A stretch of DNA of 64,000 nt from the NCBI RefSeq assembly GCF_042466415.1, contig NZ_JAXHCH010000002.1:124001-188000 (forward strand). Reading direction: 5' to 3'. The notes beneath the pieces were generated by a model that was not told where the DNA came from, searched no databases, and saw nothing but the letters and a program-made list of their open reading frames with translations. Shown here piece by piece: positions 45,315 through 53,990 of this stretch. The stretch is from Albirhodobacter sp042466415. Lineage in GTDB: Bacteria > Pseudomonadota > Alphaproteobacteria > Rhodobacterales > Rhodobacteraceae. Made by a program: the position numbers and the translations under genes. Numbering within the stretch: position 1 is the stretch's first letter; each line of letters begins with the position of its first letter.

Positions 45315-45563
45315 TTGTCCGAAGATCGCCCAAAGCACATCGATTTTGAAATACGCCAGCAGCAGAAAGCACGTAGCCGCCAAAATGACGAAGAACGCCT
45401 CGCACGAGGAGAAGTCTCGGCAAGCGAGTTGCAGCGGGAGAACATGCCATTTCGAAAGCTACGGTTTGACAGGGTTTCGTTTCTCACAGGAAAGAGAGCG
45501 CAAAAGGGGGTTTACCTTTACCGGGCAAACAAGGGAGAAGGCGGCGATACTGATGATAAGTAG
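45315..45563 (+). CDS. Small charged protein of unknown function
   Basis: An 82-aa frame starting with TTG at 45315, with GGGAGGG about eight bases upstream. It begins one base after the stop of the 147-aa gene copy, the same spacing as between the intact copy and the phosphoesterase. The sequence is very hydrophilic (HIDFEIRQQQKARSRQNDEE, then MPFRKLRFDRVSFLTGKRAQ) and probably partly disordered. I do not recognise it. It may not be expressed, since two insertion sequences now lie upstream. Confidence 0.45.
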   Translation: MSEDRPKHIDFEIRQQQKARSRQNDEERLARGEVSASELQRENMPFRKLRFDRVSFLTGKRAQKGVYLYRANKGEGGDTDDK

Positions 45564-45833
45564 TGATATTTGGCAGCCGAAGCCGCTCGCAGTATCGGGA
45601 ACATCTATATTGAACCGCGCCGGGTTGCCGATAACGGTGGCGAGGCGCTGACCTCGGCTGGCGAAGGCTGCCCTCTTACAGCCCCATACAGGAACAACCG
45701 GAGAGTTCCTGTACCTTTTCGGGCCCAAAATACTGGCCTCACGTGGCTTCGTCGATGGCACGGCTTGCCTTCAAACACAAAGGTTAGCCCAACATGAGCA
45801 CCTCACTGGAACCAAACCCGGGTAGGTCCACTC

Positions 45834-47831
45834 CTACACGAAATCGAAATGATTCGGTGCTACTGACTTGGCCTGGATTGCCTTCATCCCCCATTTCCCG
45901 CGCTTTTTGTCAAAACTGGCAATAGCGATACCTTCAACAATATCACCGGCCTGAATCCCTTCAGCCGTGATTATGTGCGGCGGAATGAATATGTCTTCAC
46001 CTGTGAACCCTAGCCCGTTCGGCGTTACGTCGGTTGTATCTCGAAACTGGCGGCATACTTCGGCGGAAGGTGCTTGATCTGTCGCTTCGATTTCAACAAT
46101 CCGCATGCGGGGGCCGCTCTTTGAATTATGCTGAGCAAGGCGAACTGCGACGGCGTCGCCGATCTTGGCTTGGCCGGAATAAAGCGCGATCGGACAGATG
46201 CCATCAATTCCTCGAGCGACAACCACATGGATCAAAGACTTCTCCAGATTGATGTGGTCGATGACGCCGACGCGGGAGGCCATGATATCCATAGGCTTGC
46301 CGTCAACTCGTGGGCAAATCCGATGAATTGTTGCCCGCCATGGCTCGGCCTTCGAGGCTTCGTGCTGAACTTTGATTGGCGTGCCTTCAGGCACTCCACG
46401 GATGTCCGCATGGTTCTCGGGCAGGCTCAGTTCGATTGCGAACGGATTCCCCTTCACATAGATCCGACGTCGCCGTCGAGGCTTCTGACCATCCCGCGCA
46501 TCGATAGTGAAAACGTCCCCAAGGCAAGCATCAGTCCATGGAAAGTGAGAGAAGAGCAAAGCTTCAGCCGCATCGCTAAGCTCGCCATAGAAGGTGCGAT
46601 CAGTCGGGTTCTGGCTGATAGCCGCAAGCCTTTCGGCAAGGCTCAGGGCTTCGCGCGGAATCTGGTACCCGGTGCGGGCCCGGTGAGCCATCATCCGTTC
46701 GACCTCGAAACGAGCCTCGGCAGGATGGCTTTCTTCCAGCAAGGCTGCAAACTTGACGCGGAGCTTGCCGATGAAATCATCGTCCTGTGAACAGCTCAGT
46801 GCCTTGGCATAGCAAGAACGTTTCAGATCGATATCGTTTGGCACCAGGTCGCCGATCAGTTCCCACGCCCAGTATTCAGAAGCCTTCTCCTGGGCAAATT
46901 CCACAGCCAGCTTCAGCGCTTCATCAGTGCGCCCCATAACCCGTAATAGTTTTGTAAGGTTGAGCTTCAGCCAGATGTTATCCGAGAAGCGCTTCATGGC
47001 ATCCTGAACAAGCGGCAGAATGAAATGGCGATTATCCGCGCGGTCGCTTTCGGCGGCCTCGGACGCTGCGGCCTGGATCACTTGCTCGACGAGCGCAGGG
47101 TAGATCTTACCGTCCTTTCCCGTCTGCCGCGTGAAATCTTCGTCACTGAATTTGTCCGGGTTCCAGAGGCGAAGGAAGGGGAGTACTTTGATGTGGTCCC
47201 CTTTAGTCAGCCGCAACGCCTGACGCAGCATGAGGCTGTGCAGTAGATCGGGACCTCCAACGTCCAGCTTCAGGTAGGTGTTTAGATGCCTCTTTACGCG
47301 CTGCACGATTGGCGATGAGAGTTCGTCATCCTGCTTACCTTCAAGCTCGCCTTTGATCAGCCGGTAGAGTTCCCAGCCCCAGGACTTCCGGTCGTCCGGC
47401 TCCAAATTTCCGCTGGCATTAATGTTGGCGTAGATCCGCGCGGCCTCCTCGTGCTTACCCTGCTTGCTGAGGTTGCGTGCAGCCTGTGCGGCGCGCCGAT
47501 CGGGGTCCGCAAGAGCCAGTGCCTTGTCGCGGTGTTCGGTCAACATCCCATCTGTGGCGGGGACTTCGACGCGCCGCAAATGTTCCAGATATTCTGAGAG
47601 CATCTGTCGATCGTGGTCGGCGGAGTAATGCTTCACAAGCGCAATGAGGCACCACGCATAGGCGGCCCGGTCAAAATCATCCGCCTCAGGATCTGCGGTA
47701 CGCTCCACCGAAAGCACATAAGCTGCCTCAAGCTGACCACTTTTCCTCAGCTCGGTGACCTCTTTGGAGCGATGGTTCCAATTGCTGCCGCCCCGGCCTT
47801 TTCGGCTGGCAATGTCACGGATGATACTCAT
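45834..47831 (-). CDS. TPR-repeat protein with C-terminal OB/cold-shock-like domains
   Basis: A 665-aa soluble protein of unknown function. Residues 25-430 are helical and TPR-like (SKQGKHEEAARIYANINA near 120, VMGRTDEALKLAVEFAQEKA near 305, PAEARFEVERMMAHRARTGY near 380). Residues 440-665 are beta-rich: RRRRRIYVKGNPFAIELSL near 455, KSLIHVVVARGIDGICPIAL near 540, and a last module GLGFTGEDIFIPPHIITAEG near 610 that resembles a cold-shock/OB fold (GFGF, DIF) and ends WGMKAIQAKSV. This suggests an RNA- or ssDNA-binding C-terminus. Its start overlaps the helicase stop by 4 bases (ATGA), so the two proteins are made together. Confidence 0.65.
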   Translation of the reverse strand: MSIIRDIASRKGRGGSNWNHRSKEVTELRKSGQLEAAYVLSVERTADPEADDFDRAAYAWCLIALVKHYSADHDRQMLSEYLEHLRRVEVPATDGMLTEHRDKALALADPDRRAAQAARNLSKQGKHEEAARIYANINASGNLEPDDRKSWGWELYRLIKGELEGKQDDELSSPIVQRVKRHLNTYLKLDVGGPDLLHSLMLRQALRLTKGDHIKVLPFLRLWNPDKFSDEDFTRQTGKDGKIYPALVEQVIQAAASEAAESDRADNRHFILPLVQDAMKRFSDNIWLKLNLTKLLRVMGRTDEALKLAVEFAQEKASEYWAWELIGDLVPNDIDLKRSCYAKALSCSQDDDFIGKLRVKFAALLEESHPAEARFEVERMMAHRARTGYQIPREALSLAERLAAISQNPTDRTFYGELSDAAEALLFSHFPWTDACLGDVFTIDARDGQKPRRRRRIYVKGNPFAIELSLPENHADIRGVPEGTPIKVQHEASKAEPWRATIHRICPRVDGKPMDIMASRVGVIDHINLEKSLIHVVVARGIDGICPIALYSGQAKIGDAVAVRLAQHNSKSGPRMRIVEIEATDQAPSAEVCRQFRDTTDVTPNGLGFTGEDIFIPPHIITAEGIQAGDIVEGIAIASFDKKRGKWGMKAIQAKSVAPNHFDFV

Positions 47832-50563
47832 GGCTGCACCTTGAGTGTCAGTACTGTCACGACATCATCCTGCAGTTTCGCGAGTGATTGCGCTGGGTTG
47901 GGCGATGGGTTGACAGGCATGAACCTGGTAAGTTGGTTCTTGCCATTATAGAAAATATCCACCGTGACCGAGTCCGATCCGCGCGCGAGCGCGTAGCGCT
48001 GGCTCCAGGCATGTTCTTTGAAGTTAAGCACTCTAATGCCCTTTTGCGTCAGCGCAGCCACCAGGCGATCATGGAAATCCTTTAAAAACGGACGGTCCGG
48101 GGCGCTCGCTCCGGACGCGCTCGACCCGCCAGCTCCGGGTTTCTGCCCAATCAAGTCGGCGAGGCGAGCCATGATCTCCTCCGCGAAGCTGTCAGGTCTG
48201 TGGCAAGTCACGCCAGATACCGTCCAGTTTCCCTTGTAGCCAATGTCGATTCGAACAGCTTCTGCGCCGCGCTTGAAGAAGTGTGCTTCTCGGTACTGGT
48301 GGTGAGCAGCGTCCTCGATCTCGACGCCGGTGTCATCCAGCCGGTTACGGATCTCAGTTTGGAGCCAGGTGCGGAACACGGACTGTGGCGATGCAGCACT
48401 GGACGGAGACCCGTTTGGTTCAGGCGGCTTGCCGCGCAGGTTAGATGGTCCCGGTTCACCGCTTGGCCGGACAGGTTGAGCGGAGGACGGTGTGAAGCCG
48501 GTCCCAGCCTGCTGCAACCTTATTTCCGGGGAGTCGACAAGATAGAGCTTACCGCTGGTCCGGGTCATCGCCGTATACAGCCAGCGGAAATAGTCCGACG
48601 AGCGTGGGTTCTGCCGAGTCGCGCAACTGACAATCACATGGCTCCACTCGCCACCCTGCGCCTTGTGGCAGGTAATGGCATAGCCAAACCGGAGGCGAAG
48701 CGCGTTGAAATACGGGTCTGAACGTAGCGCAAGCTGGAACTCGTCATGCTTCTCCTTCCGATCGATATGCATATGACGCTTAAGGAAATCGACGTAGAGG
48801 GCGCGTTGCTGAGCCGATTCCAGGCTGGCGTCATCGCCGTGCAGAAAATCGTCGAGGATTTTGGCCTTCAGGATCAGATCGTCGCCATCCGGTTGCGGCA
48901 GAGCAACCATGACGTCCCGGAAACTCAGCGCAATATTAACGGGTTCCGAAATGCCACTGTTGCCAATCTTCTGGCGCAACTGCACCGACCGCCGCTCGAC
49001 CGCCGTTTCAACTGAATCGATCCGCAGGATTTCACCATTGGCAATGTAATGCGACCCGCAAAAGCCATTGGCAGCAACGATAACGCTGTCACCGGCGGCA
49101 ACGGTCGCCGTCCCCGGAAACAGCATCGTCCGGATCGCGCGATTGAAATTGGCAGCCTCGGCATTTGAGTGGGTCACGATGATTGGCGCTTGGGGGCCGC
49201 GACCCTCGCGAATCTTCATGTAGAGCGGTGTGACGCTGTTCTTGGGCAGGGGGATGACGTCATCGTCGAATGAGAAGGACAGGCTGCTAAAGCGTTGGCT
49301 GACGACACCTTCGCGCAACGGCAAGACATTGCGGATTACTGCGCTGTCGGCCTTCTGGCGGACAATTTCGGTCAATTCATAACTGGCGGCATCAAGCCCG
49401 AATCTCTCGCGAAGGTAATCTGCGTCTAGCGCAGGCGAGGTGGACATGCCTACAGGAGGCAGCTGCGCCGGGTCGCCGATGAAAATGATCTTACGGGCAT
49501 TGCCTGAATGGGTTGAACCTACGTGCGCGATCAGATCCTGCAGCAGGTGTCCGCTGCCTGACCGGAAGAATTCGCTTTCGGAATACACATTCGAGACGAG
49601 CGAAGCTTCGTCGATGATGGCAACTGCATCGATAAAGTCCTCGTTATTCCGGACCTTAGCCATCATCTTGAAAGTAGCCGAGCCATCGTCGTCATCTTCG
49701 GTCTGCTCGGTCATGTCGCTATAGTCGTAGATCAGGCTGTGGATCGTACGCGCTGACTGCCCCGTTTTATTAGCGATCACTTTGGCCGCCCGCCCCGTTG
49801 GAGCGGCGAGCGAAAACATCCGCCCTTGGGTAAGCAAGAACTCAGTCAGGCCGCCGGCAAGGAACGTCTTTCCCGTCCCAGCGTAGCCTTTCAGCAGGAA
49901 CACTCGTTGGGTGTCATCTGACAGAAAACCGTCGAGCGCCGCGATACAACTCTGCTGGTCGGCCGTGAGCTCTTCCTCGAACATATCCCGCAGCGAGATC
50001 CGTGTCTGCGGCGGCCTCACACGCGGGCTAGTGCCCGTCACCAAGCCAGTGGCAAGCACTTGGGCTCCGATCGCGCTCGCTCTGACCGGATGTGCCCCGG
50101 ATGCGGTCTCGTGAGACGACCTAGTCGAAGTTGGCGAGGAAAGTTGCCGCGCGTTCCAGTCAATATCGGGCCGCATATGGAGGCAAAACCACGCAGTAAG
50201 CGACCGGGCATCATCAACAAGATCTCGGGCTTCATCTGTCGATACTGGGCGTTTGCCGTGTGCTGCGATGTTTCCCAGTTTCCGGATTGTGTGGAGCAGC
50301 CCAAGAACCCGCCTGTCCAGCAGATCCTCGCCCTGAAGCAGCTTTAAGCGATCAAACTGGGTCTCATCGCCGGTCAGTGGGAAACCGTGCTGCCTGAATA
50401 GATGGCTGACCATGGCCTCCGAAAAGCTGCGCAGCCGGATCGTCGAGAAGTCAGGGAGCTTGTCGGTATTTCGCTCTGCCTCGTCTGCTAGAGTATGCAG
50501 GTCTGGCCAGAGCGGGAGCAGCAGGCCGAAGCTCTCCGAAAGTTCTGCGGCCGTCATTTCCAT
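47828..50563 (-). CDS. DUF4145-like domain fused to SF1 (RecD/Dda-like) helicase with duplicated C-terminal module
   Basis: A 911-aa multidomain protein. Residues 10-135 resemble DUF4145, the domain of HsdR-type restriction subunits (LHTIRKLGNIAAHGKRPVST). Residues 195-690 are a superfamily 1B helicase: Walker A GYAGTGKT near 233, AAPTGRAAKV, Walker B VAIIDEASLVS near 320, FIGDPAQLPPVG near 370, AITCHKAQGGEW near 635 and LYTAMTRTSGKLYLV near 670. A Pro/Ser-rich linker follows. The last 190 residues are two similar modules (about 720-800 and 825-905), each with a helix, a Tyr-x(n)-Arg-Gly turn and a VxxDIxYxG strand. It overlaps the TPR/OB gene; the 119-aa gene lies 273 bases upstream. Confidence 0.75.
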   Translation of the reverse strand: MEMTAAELSESFGLLLPLWPDLHTLADEAERNTDKLPDFSTIRLRSFSEAMVSHLFRQHGFPLTGDETQFDRLKLLQGEDLLDRRVLGLLHTIRKLGNIAAHGKRPVSTDEARDLVDDARSLTAWFCLHMRPDIDWNARQLSSPTSTRSSHETASGAHPVRASAIGAQVLATGLVTGTSPRVRPPQTRISLRDMFEEELTADQQSCIAALDGFLSDDTQRVFLLKGYAGTGKTFLAGGLTEFLLTQGRMFSLAAPTGRAAKVIANKTGQSARTIHSLIYDYSDMTEQTEDDDDGSATFKMMAKVRNNEDFIDAVAIIDEASLVSNVYSESEFFRSGSGHLLQDLIAHVGSTHSGNARKIIFIGDPAQLPPVGMSTSPALDADYLRERFGLDAASYELTEIVRQKADSAVIRNVLPLREGVVSQRFSSLSFSFDDDVIPLPKNSVTPLYMKIREGRGPQAPIIVTHSNAEAANFNRAIRTMLFPGTATVAAGDSVIVAANGFCGSHYIANGEILRIDSVETAVERRSVQLRQKIGNSGISEPVNIALSFRDVMVALPQPDGDDLILKAKILDDFLHGDDASLESAQQRALYVDFLKRHMHIDRKEKHDEFQLALRSDPYFNALRLRFGYAITCHKAQGGEWSHVIVSCATRQNPRSSDYFRWLYTAMTRTSGKLYLVDSPEIRLQQAGTGFTPSSAQPVRPSGEPGPSNLRGKPPEPNGSPSSAASPQSVFRTWLQTEIRNRLDDTGVEIEDAAHHQYREAHFFKRGAEAVRIDIGYKGNWTVSGVTCHRPDSFAEEIMARLADLIGQKPGAGGSSASGASAPDRPFLKDFHDRLVAALTQKGIRVLNFKEHAWSQRYALARGSDSVTVDIFYNGKNQLTRFMPVNPSPNPAQSLAKLQDDVVTVLTLKVQP

Positions 50564-50677
50564 TTTCTCCCCCTCTACTGGCGCACGGCAACGTTTGCCA
50601 AAAGAACCCCAGACGTCTTCGCCAGCTCACCCTCGAAAGATCTGCCTTTGAAATCAGGCAAAAATTGGGGGCAATTA

Positions 50678-50697
50678 TGACATTTCACCAACTGTCA
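50678..50697. promoter_or_regulatory. Dyad TGACA-N10-TGTCA upstream of the helicase gene
   Basis: A 5-5 inverted repeat with a 10-base centre in the gap (50564-50836) between the 119-aa gene and the helicase gene. It overlaps AT-rich sequence (minus strand CATAAT) that could be a -10 element. A regulator site is possible; the regulator is not identified. Confidence 0.3.
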
Positions 50698-50836
50698 CGG
50701 GCAGTTTTTCCTGATTGACCTTCCGACGGGAAGCCTTTTCAGCCGGAAACGAGGCTCATGCACCCACGGCATGGCGACGTTGATAATGGGTGCCGCGCAA
50801 AGTAATACATCCGTTGACGCGAGCGGCATCCGACGG

Positions 50837-51199
50837 TCAACGGAGGTAGCGCTCCATTCGCTCGGCGAGCAGGTGCATTGCCTTGATGAACTGCTCCCGT
50901 GATCCCGACAAGGCGATTTCCGCGCAGCGGCGCCCCTTGCCGTCAAACGCAATGCTCACATCCTGCGCTCTACCACCGAGGCTCGTAACACCGTGGCGCA
51001 TCGCTTGGGACAACACGACCCGATCAGGATAGTTTGGCGCCGTGCCGAGATCACTCGCGGTGGCCGATTTGAACGCTCCGCCGGGTTGCCCATCGATCGC
51101 GCCAAATGTCAGGCGGAGCACCGTGTGACCACTTGTGACAGCATAATACTGCTCATGCGCGTAGTTGAATTTTGAAGATCGATAAATGGAAACAGTCAT
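50837..51199 (-). CDS. Small protein of unknown function upstream of the helicase operon
   Basis: A 120-aa soluble protein that begins MTVSIYRSSKFNYAHEQYYA. The start at 51199 has AGGAA six bases upstream. The middle (HTVLRLTFGAIDGQPGGAFK) looks beta-rich, and the C-terminus (GSREQFIKAMHLLAERMERY) is an amphipathic helix. I recognise no family. It is on the same strand as the helicase and TPR/OB genes, so it may be a third member. An IS3-type element ends 15 bases before its start codon and probably removed its native promoter. Confidence 0.5.
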   Translation of the reverse strand: MTVSIYRSSKFNYAHEQYYAVTSGHTVLRLTFGAIDGQPGGAFKSATASDLGTAPNYPDRVVLSQAMRHGVTSLGGRAQDVSIAFDGKGRRCAEIALSGSREQFIKAMHLLAERMERYLR

Positions 51200-51242
51200 C
51201 AAAGTTCCTGGTCTGCCCCCACCGAGTGGTCCAGTTTGAATG

Positions 51243-52141
51243 TTAGTGCATGGTCGGCCTCTGGTCTATCGGGACGATGCTTTTGGGCGCTGGTGGACGG
51301 TACCCTAAGGCGCTGTGAGGTCTGACGGTGTTATAGTGACGACGCCATCTCTCGATCAGGACCTGGGCCTCGCGCAATGTGGTGAAGACCTCGCCGTTCA
51401 AAAGTTCGTCCCGGAACCGTGCGTTGAAGCTCTCGCGATAGCCGTTTTCCCATGGTGAACCCGGCGCGATGAAGGCGGTTTTCGCGCCTACAGCTCCGAT
51501 CCATGCCCTCACCTTCTTGGCGATAAATTCGGCGCCATTGTCGGACCTTATGTATTCCGGCGGTCCGCGGAGAATGAACAGGTCGGTCAATGCGTCGACC
51601 ACGTCTGTAGAATTCAGCTTGCGTTTGACACGGATCACCAGAGCCTCCTTCGTGAACTCCCTCTCGGCATTTGCTGCGCAAAAGCCTGCCAGGCAGCGCA
51701 TCGATGATATTTAGCGTGCGGAAGATCCGCCCGTCATGGGTTCGGTCTTGGACGAAGTCGTAGGACCAGACATGGTTCGGACGCTCCGGCCGCAGCCGCA
51801 CGCAAGAACCGTCATTCAGCCAAAGCCGACACTTCTTAGGTTGTTTTTGCGGGACTTTCAGCCCCTCCCGCCGCCAGATCCGTTCGACCCTTTTATGGTT
51901 CACATGCCAGCCGCTGTTGTTCAGCATTCCAGTGATCATGCGATACCCATAGCGTCCGAACTCTCGCGCCAGCGCGATGATGTCCTCGGTCAGCCGTTCT
52001 TCGTCGGGCAGACCGATGGGCACCTTGCGCTGGGTCGAGCGATGCTGTCCCAAGGTGCGGCAAACTCGGCGCTCTGATACGCTGAGAGTCTGCCGCACAT
52101 GGTCGATACATCGACGACGGCGGGAAGGGCTTAGAAGCTTC
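51243..52141 (-). pseudogene. IS3 family transposase OrfB, frameshifted
   Basis: The first part (RRRRCIDHVRQTLSVSERRV to FRTLNIID, ending near 51700) and the last part (EFTKEALVIRVKRKLNSTDV to QRPTMH, 51243-51661) are normal OrfB but lie in different frames. Between them is an extra stretch of about 40 bases (roughly 51662-51701). Removing it would join IID to EFTKEAL, the usual family wording. DDE residues are split: the first Asp (WSYDFVQD) is in the upstream frame, the second (SDNGAEF) and the Glu (WENGYRESF) in the downstream frame. Confidence 0.85.
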
Positions 52142-52409
52142 CCCGGGCGGCCTCGGTCAGGATCATCTTGTCCAGCGTCAGATCCGACACGGCGCGCCTC
52201 AGCCGGGTATTCTCGGTCTCCAACTCTTTCAGCCGTTTGAGCTGATCCCGGCTCATGCCACCATACTCTTTGCGCCATCGATAGTAGGTCGGCTGCGTCA
52301 CGCCAATCTGACGCACGGCATCGGCAAGCGAGCTGCATTGCCCCTGCAACACTTCAACCTGCCGCAGCTTCAGCACGATCTCTTCGGGCTTGTCTCTCTT
52401 TCCAGCCAT
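52131..52409 (-). CDS. IS3 family transposase OrfA
   Basis: A 92-aa protein with the HTH SLADAVRQIGVTQPTYYRWR near residue 24 and a coiled-coil half (LKRLKELETENTRLRRAVSD). It is intact but useless for transposition here because its OrfB is broken. Confidence 0.9.
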   Translation of the reverse strand: MAGKRDKPEEIVLKLRQVEVLQGQCSSLADAVRQIGVTQPTYYRWRKEYGGMSRDQLKRLKELETENTRLRRAVSDLTLDKMILTEAARGSF

Positions 52410-52470
52410 CTCTGGTCCTCCTGAAATGGGATTATACTATCCCAGTTGGTGGACCACTTCAGTGGGGGCA

Positions 52471-52799
52471 CTCCACAGGCACATCCCTAAGCAGCCTCAG
52501 TCTGAGGTTGCATCAACGGTACGATGCCCTTGTGTCATCGTAACAAACAAAACAAGGAGGCTCTAACGCTCAGGTGTGGTGTCATCCGCCACCAAGTAAA
52601 TACCCGCATCCGCCGATGCGTTGTGTTTCGTGAGGTCGCCATTCGGATATGGCATGCACTTTCGATTACACACCTAAGCATGCTGACAATCTATCACTGG
52701 TCCCGTCAGCCAGGCCAAATGACCACAGAGGTCTTTCCCAAGTCCAAAACCGAACATCACGCGTCATCTAACGATGGTCGCGAACAGGAAAGTTATGCC
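52471..52799. other. Region between the IS3 element and the tniB-like gene
   Basis: 329 bases. A frame in phase with the tniB-like gene is open from 52524 but its sequence (many Arg/Cys/His) is not protein-like. This is where a TniA/TnsB-type transposase gene would end in an intact element; no such gene is recognisable. Confidence 0.45.
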
Positions 52800-53900
52800 A
52801 TGATTGATACTCACGCCGAAACTACTGCCGACATCGATGGCGGAGACGCCATCGCCGGTGCTGCGCCTTACACGCCTGACCAACTTTACGACACTCAGGT
52901 TAGCTCGGAATCTATTGCCGACTTTAATGAGAGCGTTAAGCTGGCAGATCGCCTTGTGCGTCTTGAAGATCACTTCGAGAAGACGGAGACATACCACCGC
53001 TTTCGGGAACGTGTTTTCGGCGTTCTGGCCATGCGCGAGTCCCGTCTGAGGGTTGGAAAGACCGAACTGAAGGGGGCGGTGCTTATCGGCCCCGCGGGGG
53101 CGGGCAAGTCGCGGATTGCGGAAGAGATCATCGCGGAACACCAAGCGTTGACGAAACTGTCTGGAAATTGGCGTTTCGGTACGAGGATTTTGAGTGTTGT
53201 CGTTCCTGGTCGCTCCACCGTTAAGGAAAGTCTCACCGCCATTTTGCATGCTCTGGGGCACCCGGCGAAGGGGCGGCGGGATGAAACTTATCTTACAAAC
53301 TTGGTCATGGAGTACCTGAAGGAATGCCGTGTTGCGGCGGTTCATCTTGATGAGGTTCAGGACAGCGGGCGTTACAAGACCAAGGACAGCGTGGAAACTT
53401 TCCTCAAGGTTTTTCGCAACATGATGCAGCACAAAGAATGGCCGGTCTGCCTCATTATGACGGCAACGCCAGAGGCCCAGCATTTGGTCAATATGGACGA
53501 ACCCCTGAAGCGCAGGCTGCGGCCCATGGAGATGCGCCCAATGACATTTGATGCCGACGGGCAGATGCTTCGCAATGCTCTTATGCGGCTGTTCAATGAT
53601 GCGGGTATCTCTGACCCCGGCATTCTTTCTCTCGATGAATTCGTCAGAATTCTTATACACGCGTCCGCCGGTCGGTTCGGTGTTGCCATTGAAATGGCGA
53701 TTGAGGCAATTGGGGGATGCTTGGGGGAGGGAGGCGACGTCATTGATATGGGGCACTTTGCGGACGCCTACGAGATCCGTATGGACTGCGATGAAGAATT
53801 GAATCCTTTCGTTGCCGAGCACTGGTCGACGATTGATACGATGAAAGCATTGCAGCGATACGAAGAAGAACGGCAGGTCAACAGGCGCCGCCCCAAGTAA
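52800..53900 (+). CDS. TniB/TnsC-like AAA+ transposition ATPase (orphan)
   Basis: A 366-aa AAA+ ATPase of the TniB type. The start at 52800 (MIDTHAETTADIDGG) has AGGAAAG upstream; in-frame ATGs lie further upstream. A roughly 90-residue N-terminal region (SVKLADRLVRLEDHFEKTET) precedes Walker A GPAGAGKS near residue 105, VVVPGRSTVKESLTAILHAL near 145, Walker B VAAVHLDEVQDSGRYKTKDS near 185, and sensor 1 VCLIMTATPEAQHLVNMDEP near 225. In Tn5053/Tn7-like elements this protein selects targets with TniA and TniQ. Neither partner is visible, and an IS3 remnant lies where TniA should be. Confidence 0.75.
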   Translation: MIDTHAETTADIDGGDAIAGAAPYTPDQLYDTQVSSESIADFNESVKLADRLVRLEDHFEKTETYHRFRERVFGVLAMRESRLRVGKTELKGAVLIGPAGAGKSRIAEEIIAEHQALTKLSGNWRFGTRILSVVVPGRSTVKESLTAILHALGHPAKGRRDETYLTNLVMEYLKECRVAAVHLDEVQDSGRYKTKDSVETFLKVFRNMMQHKEWPVCLIMTATPEAQHLVNMDEPLKRRLRPMEMRPMTFDADGQMLRNALMRLFNDAGISDPGILSLDEFVRILIHASAGRFGVAIEMAIEAIGGCLGEGGDVIDMGHFADAYEIRMDCDEELNPFVAEHWSTIDTMKALQRYEEERQVNRRRPK

Positions 53901-53932
53901 ACTCCCAGGTTCAATATCCTGTCGGAACAATG

Positions 53933-53961
53933 GCCGCCCTCTGGGCGGCTTTTTCGTTTTT
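53933..53961 (+). terminator. Rho-independent terminator after the tniB-like gene
   Basis: GCCGCCC pairs with GGGCGGC around a TCT loop and is followed by TTTTTCGTTTTT. It begins about 30 bases past the stop at 53900. Confidence 0.85.
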
Positions 53962-53990
53962 GCTCCTTTATAAGAAGTATTTGGTTCCGG

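Larger units (their letters stand above)
51214..52470 (-). mobile_element. IS3 family insertion sequence, damaged (about 1257 bp)
   Basis: Imperfect inverted ends TGCCCCCACCGAGTGGTCCA (left) and, inverted, TGCCCCCACTGAAGTGGTCC (right). It encodes OrfA and a broken OrfB. Flanks (GTC on the left, CTC on the right) do not give a clear target duplication. It is a different IS3 subgroup from the element at 43703-44975. Confidence 0.85.

Noticed and set aside
45570..45797. 75-codon TTG-start frame after the 82-aa gene
   Set aside because: No ribosome site and no protein-like pattern; it looks like chance.
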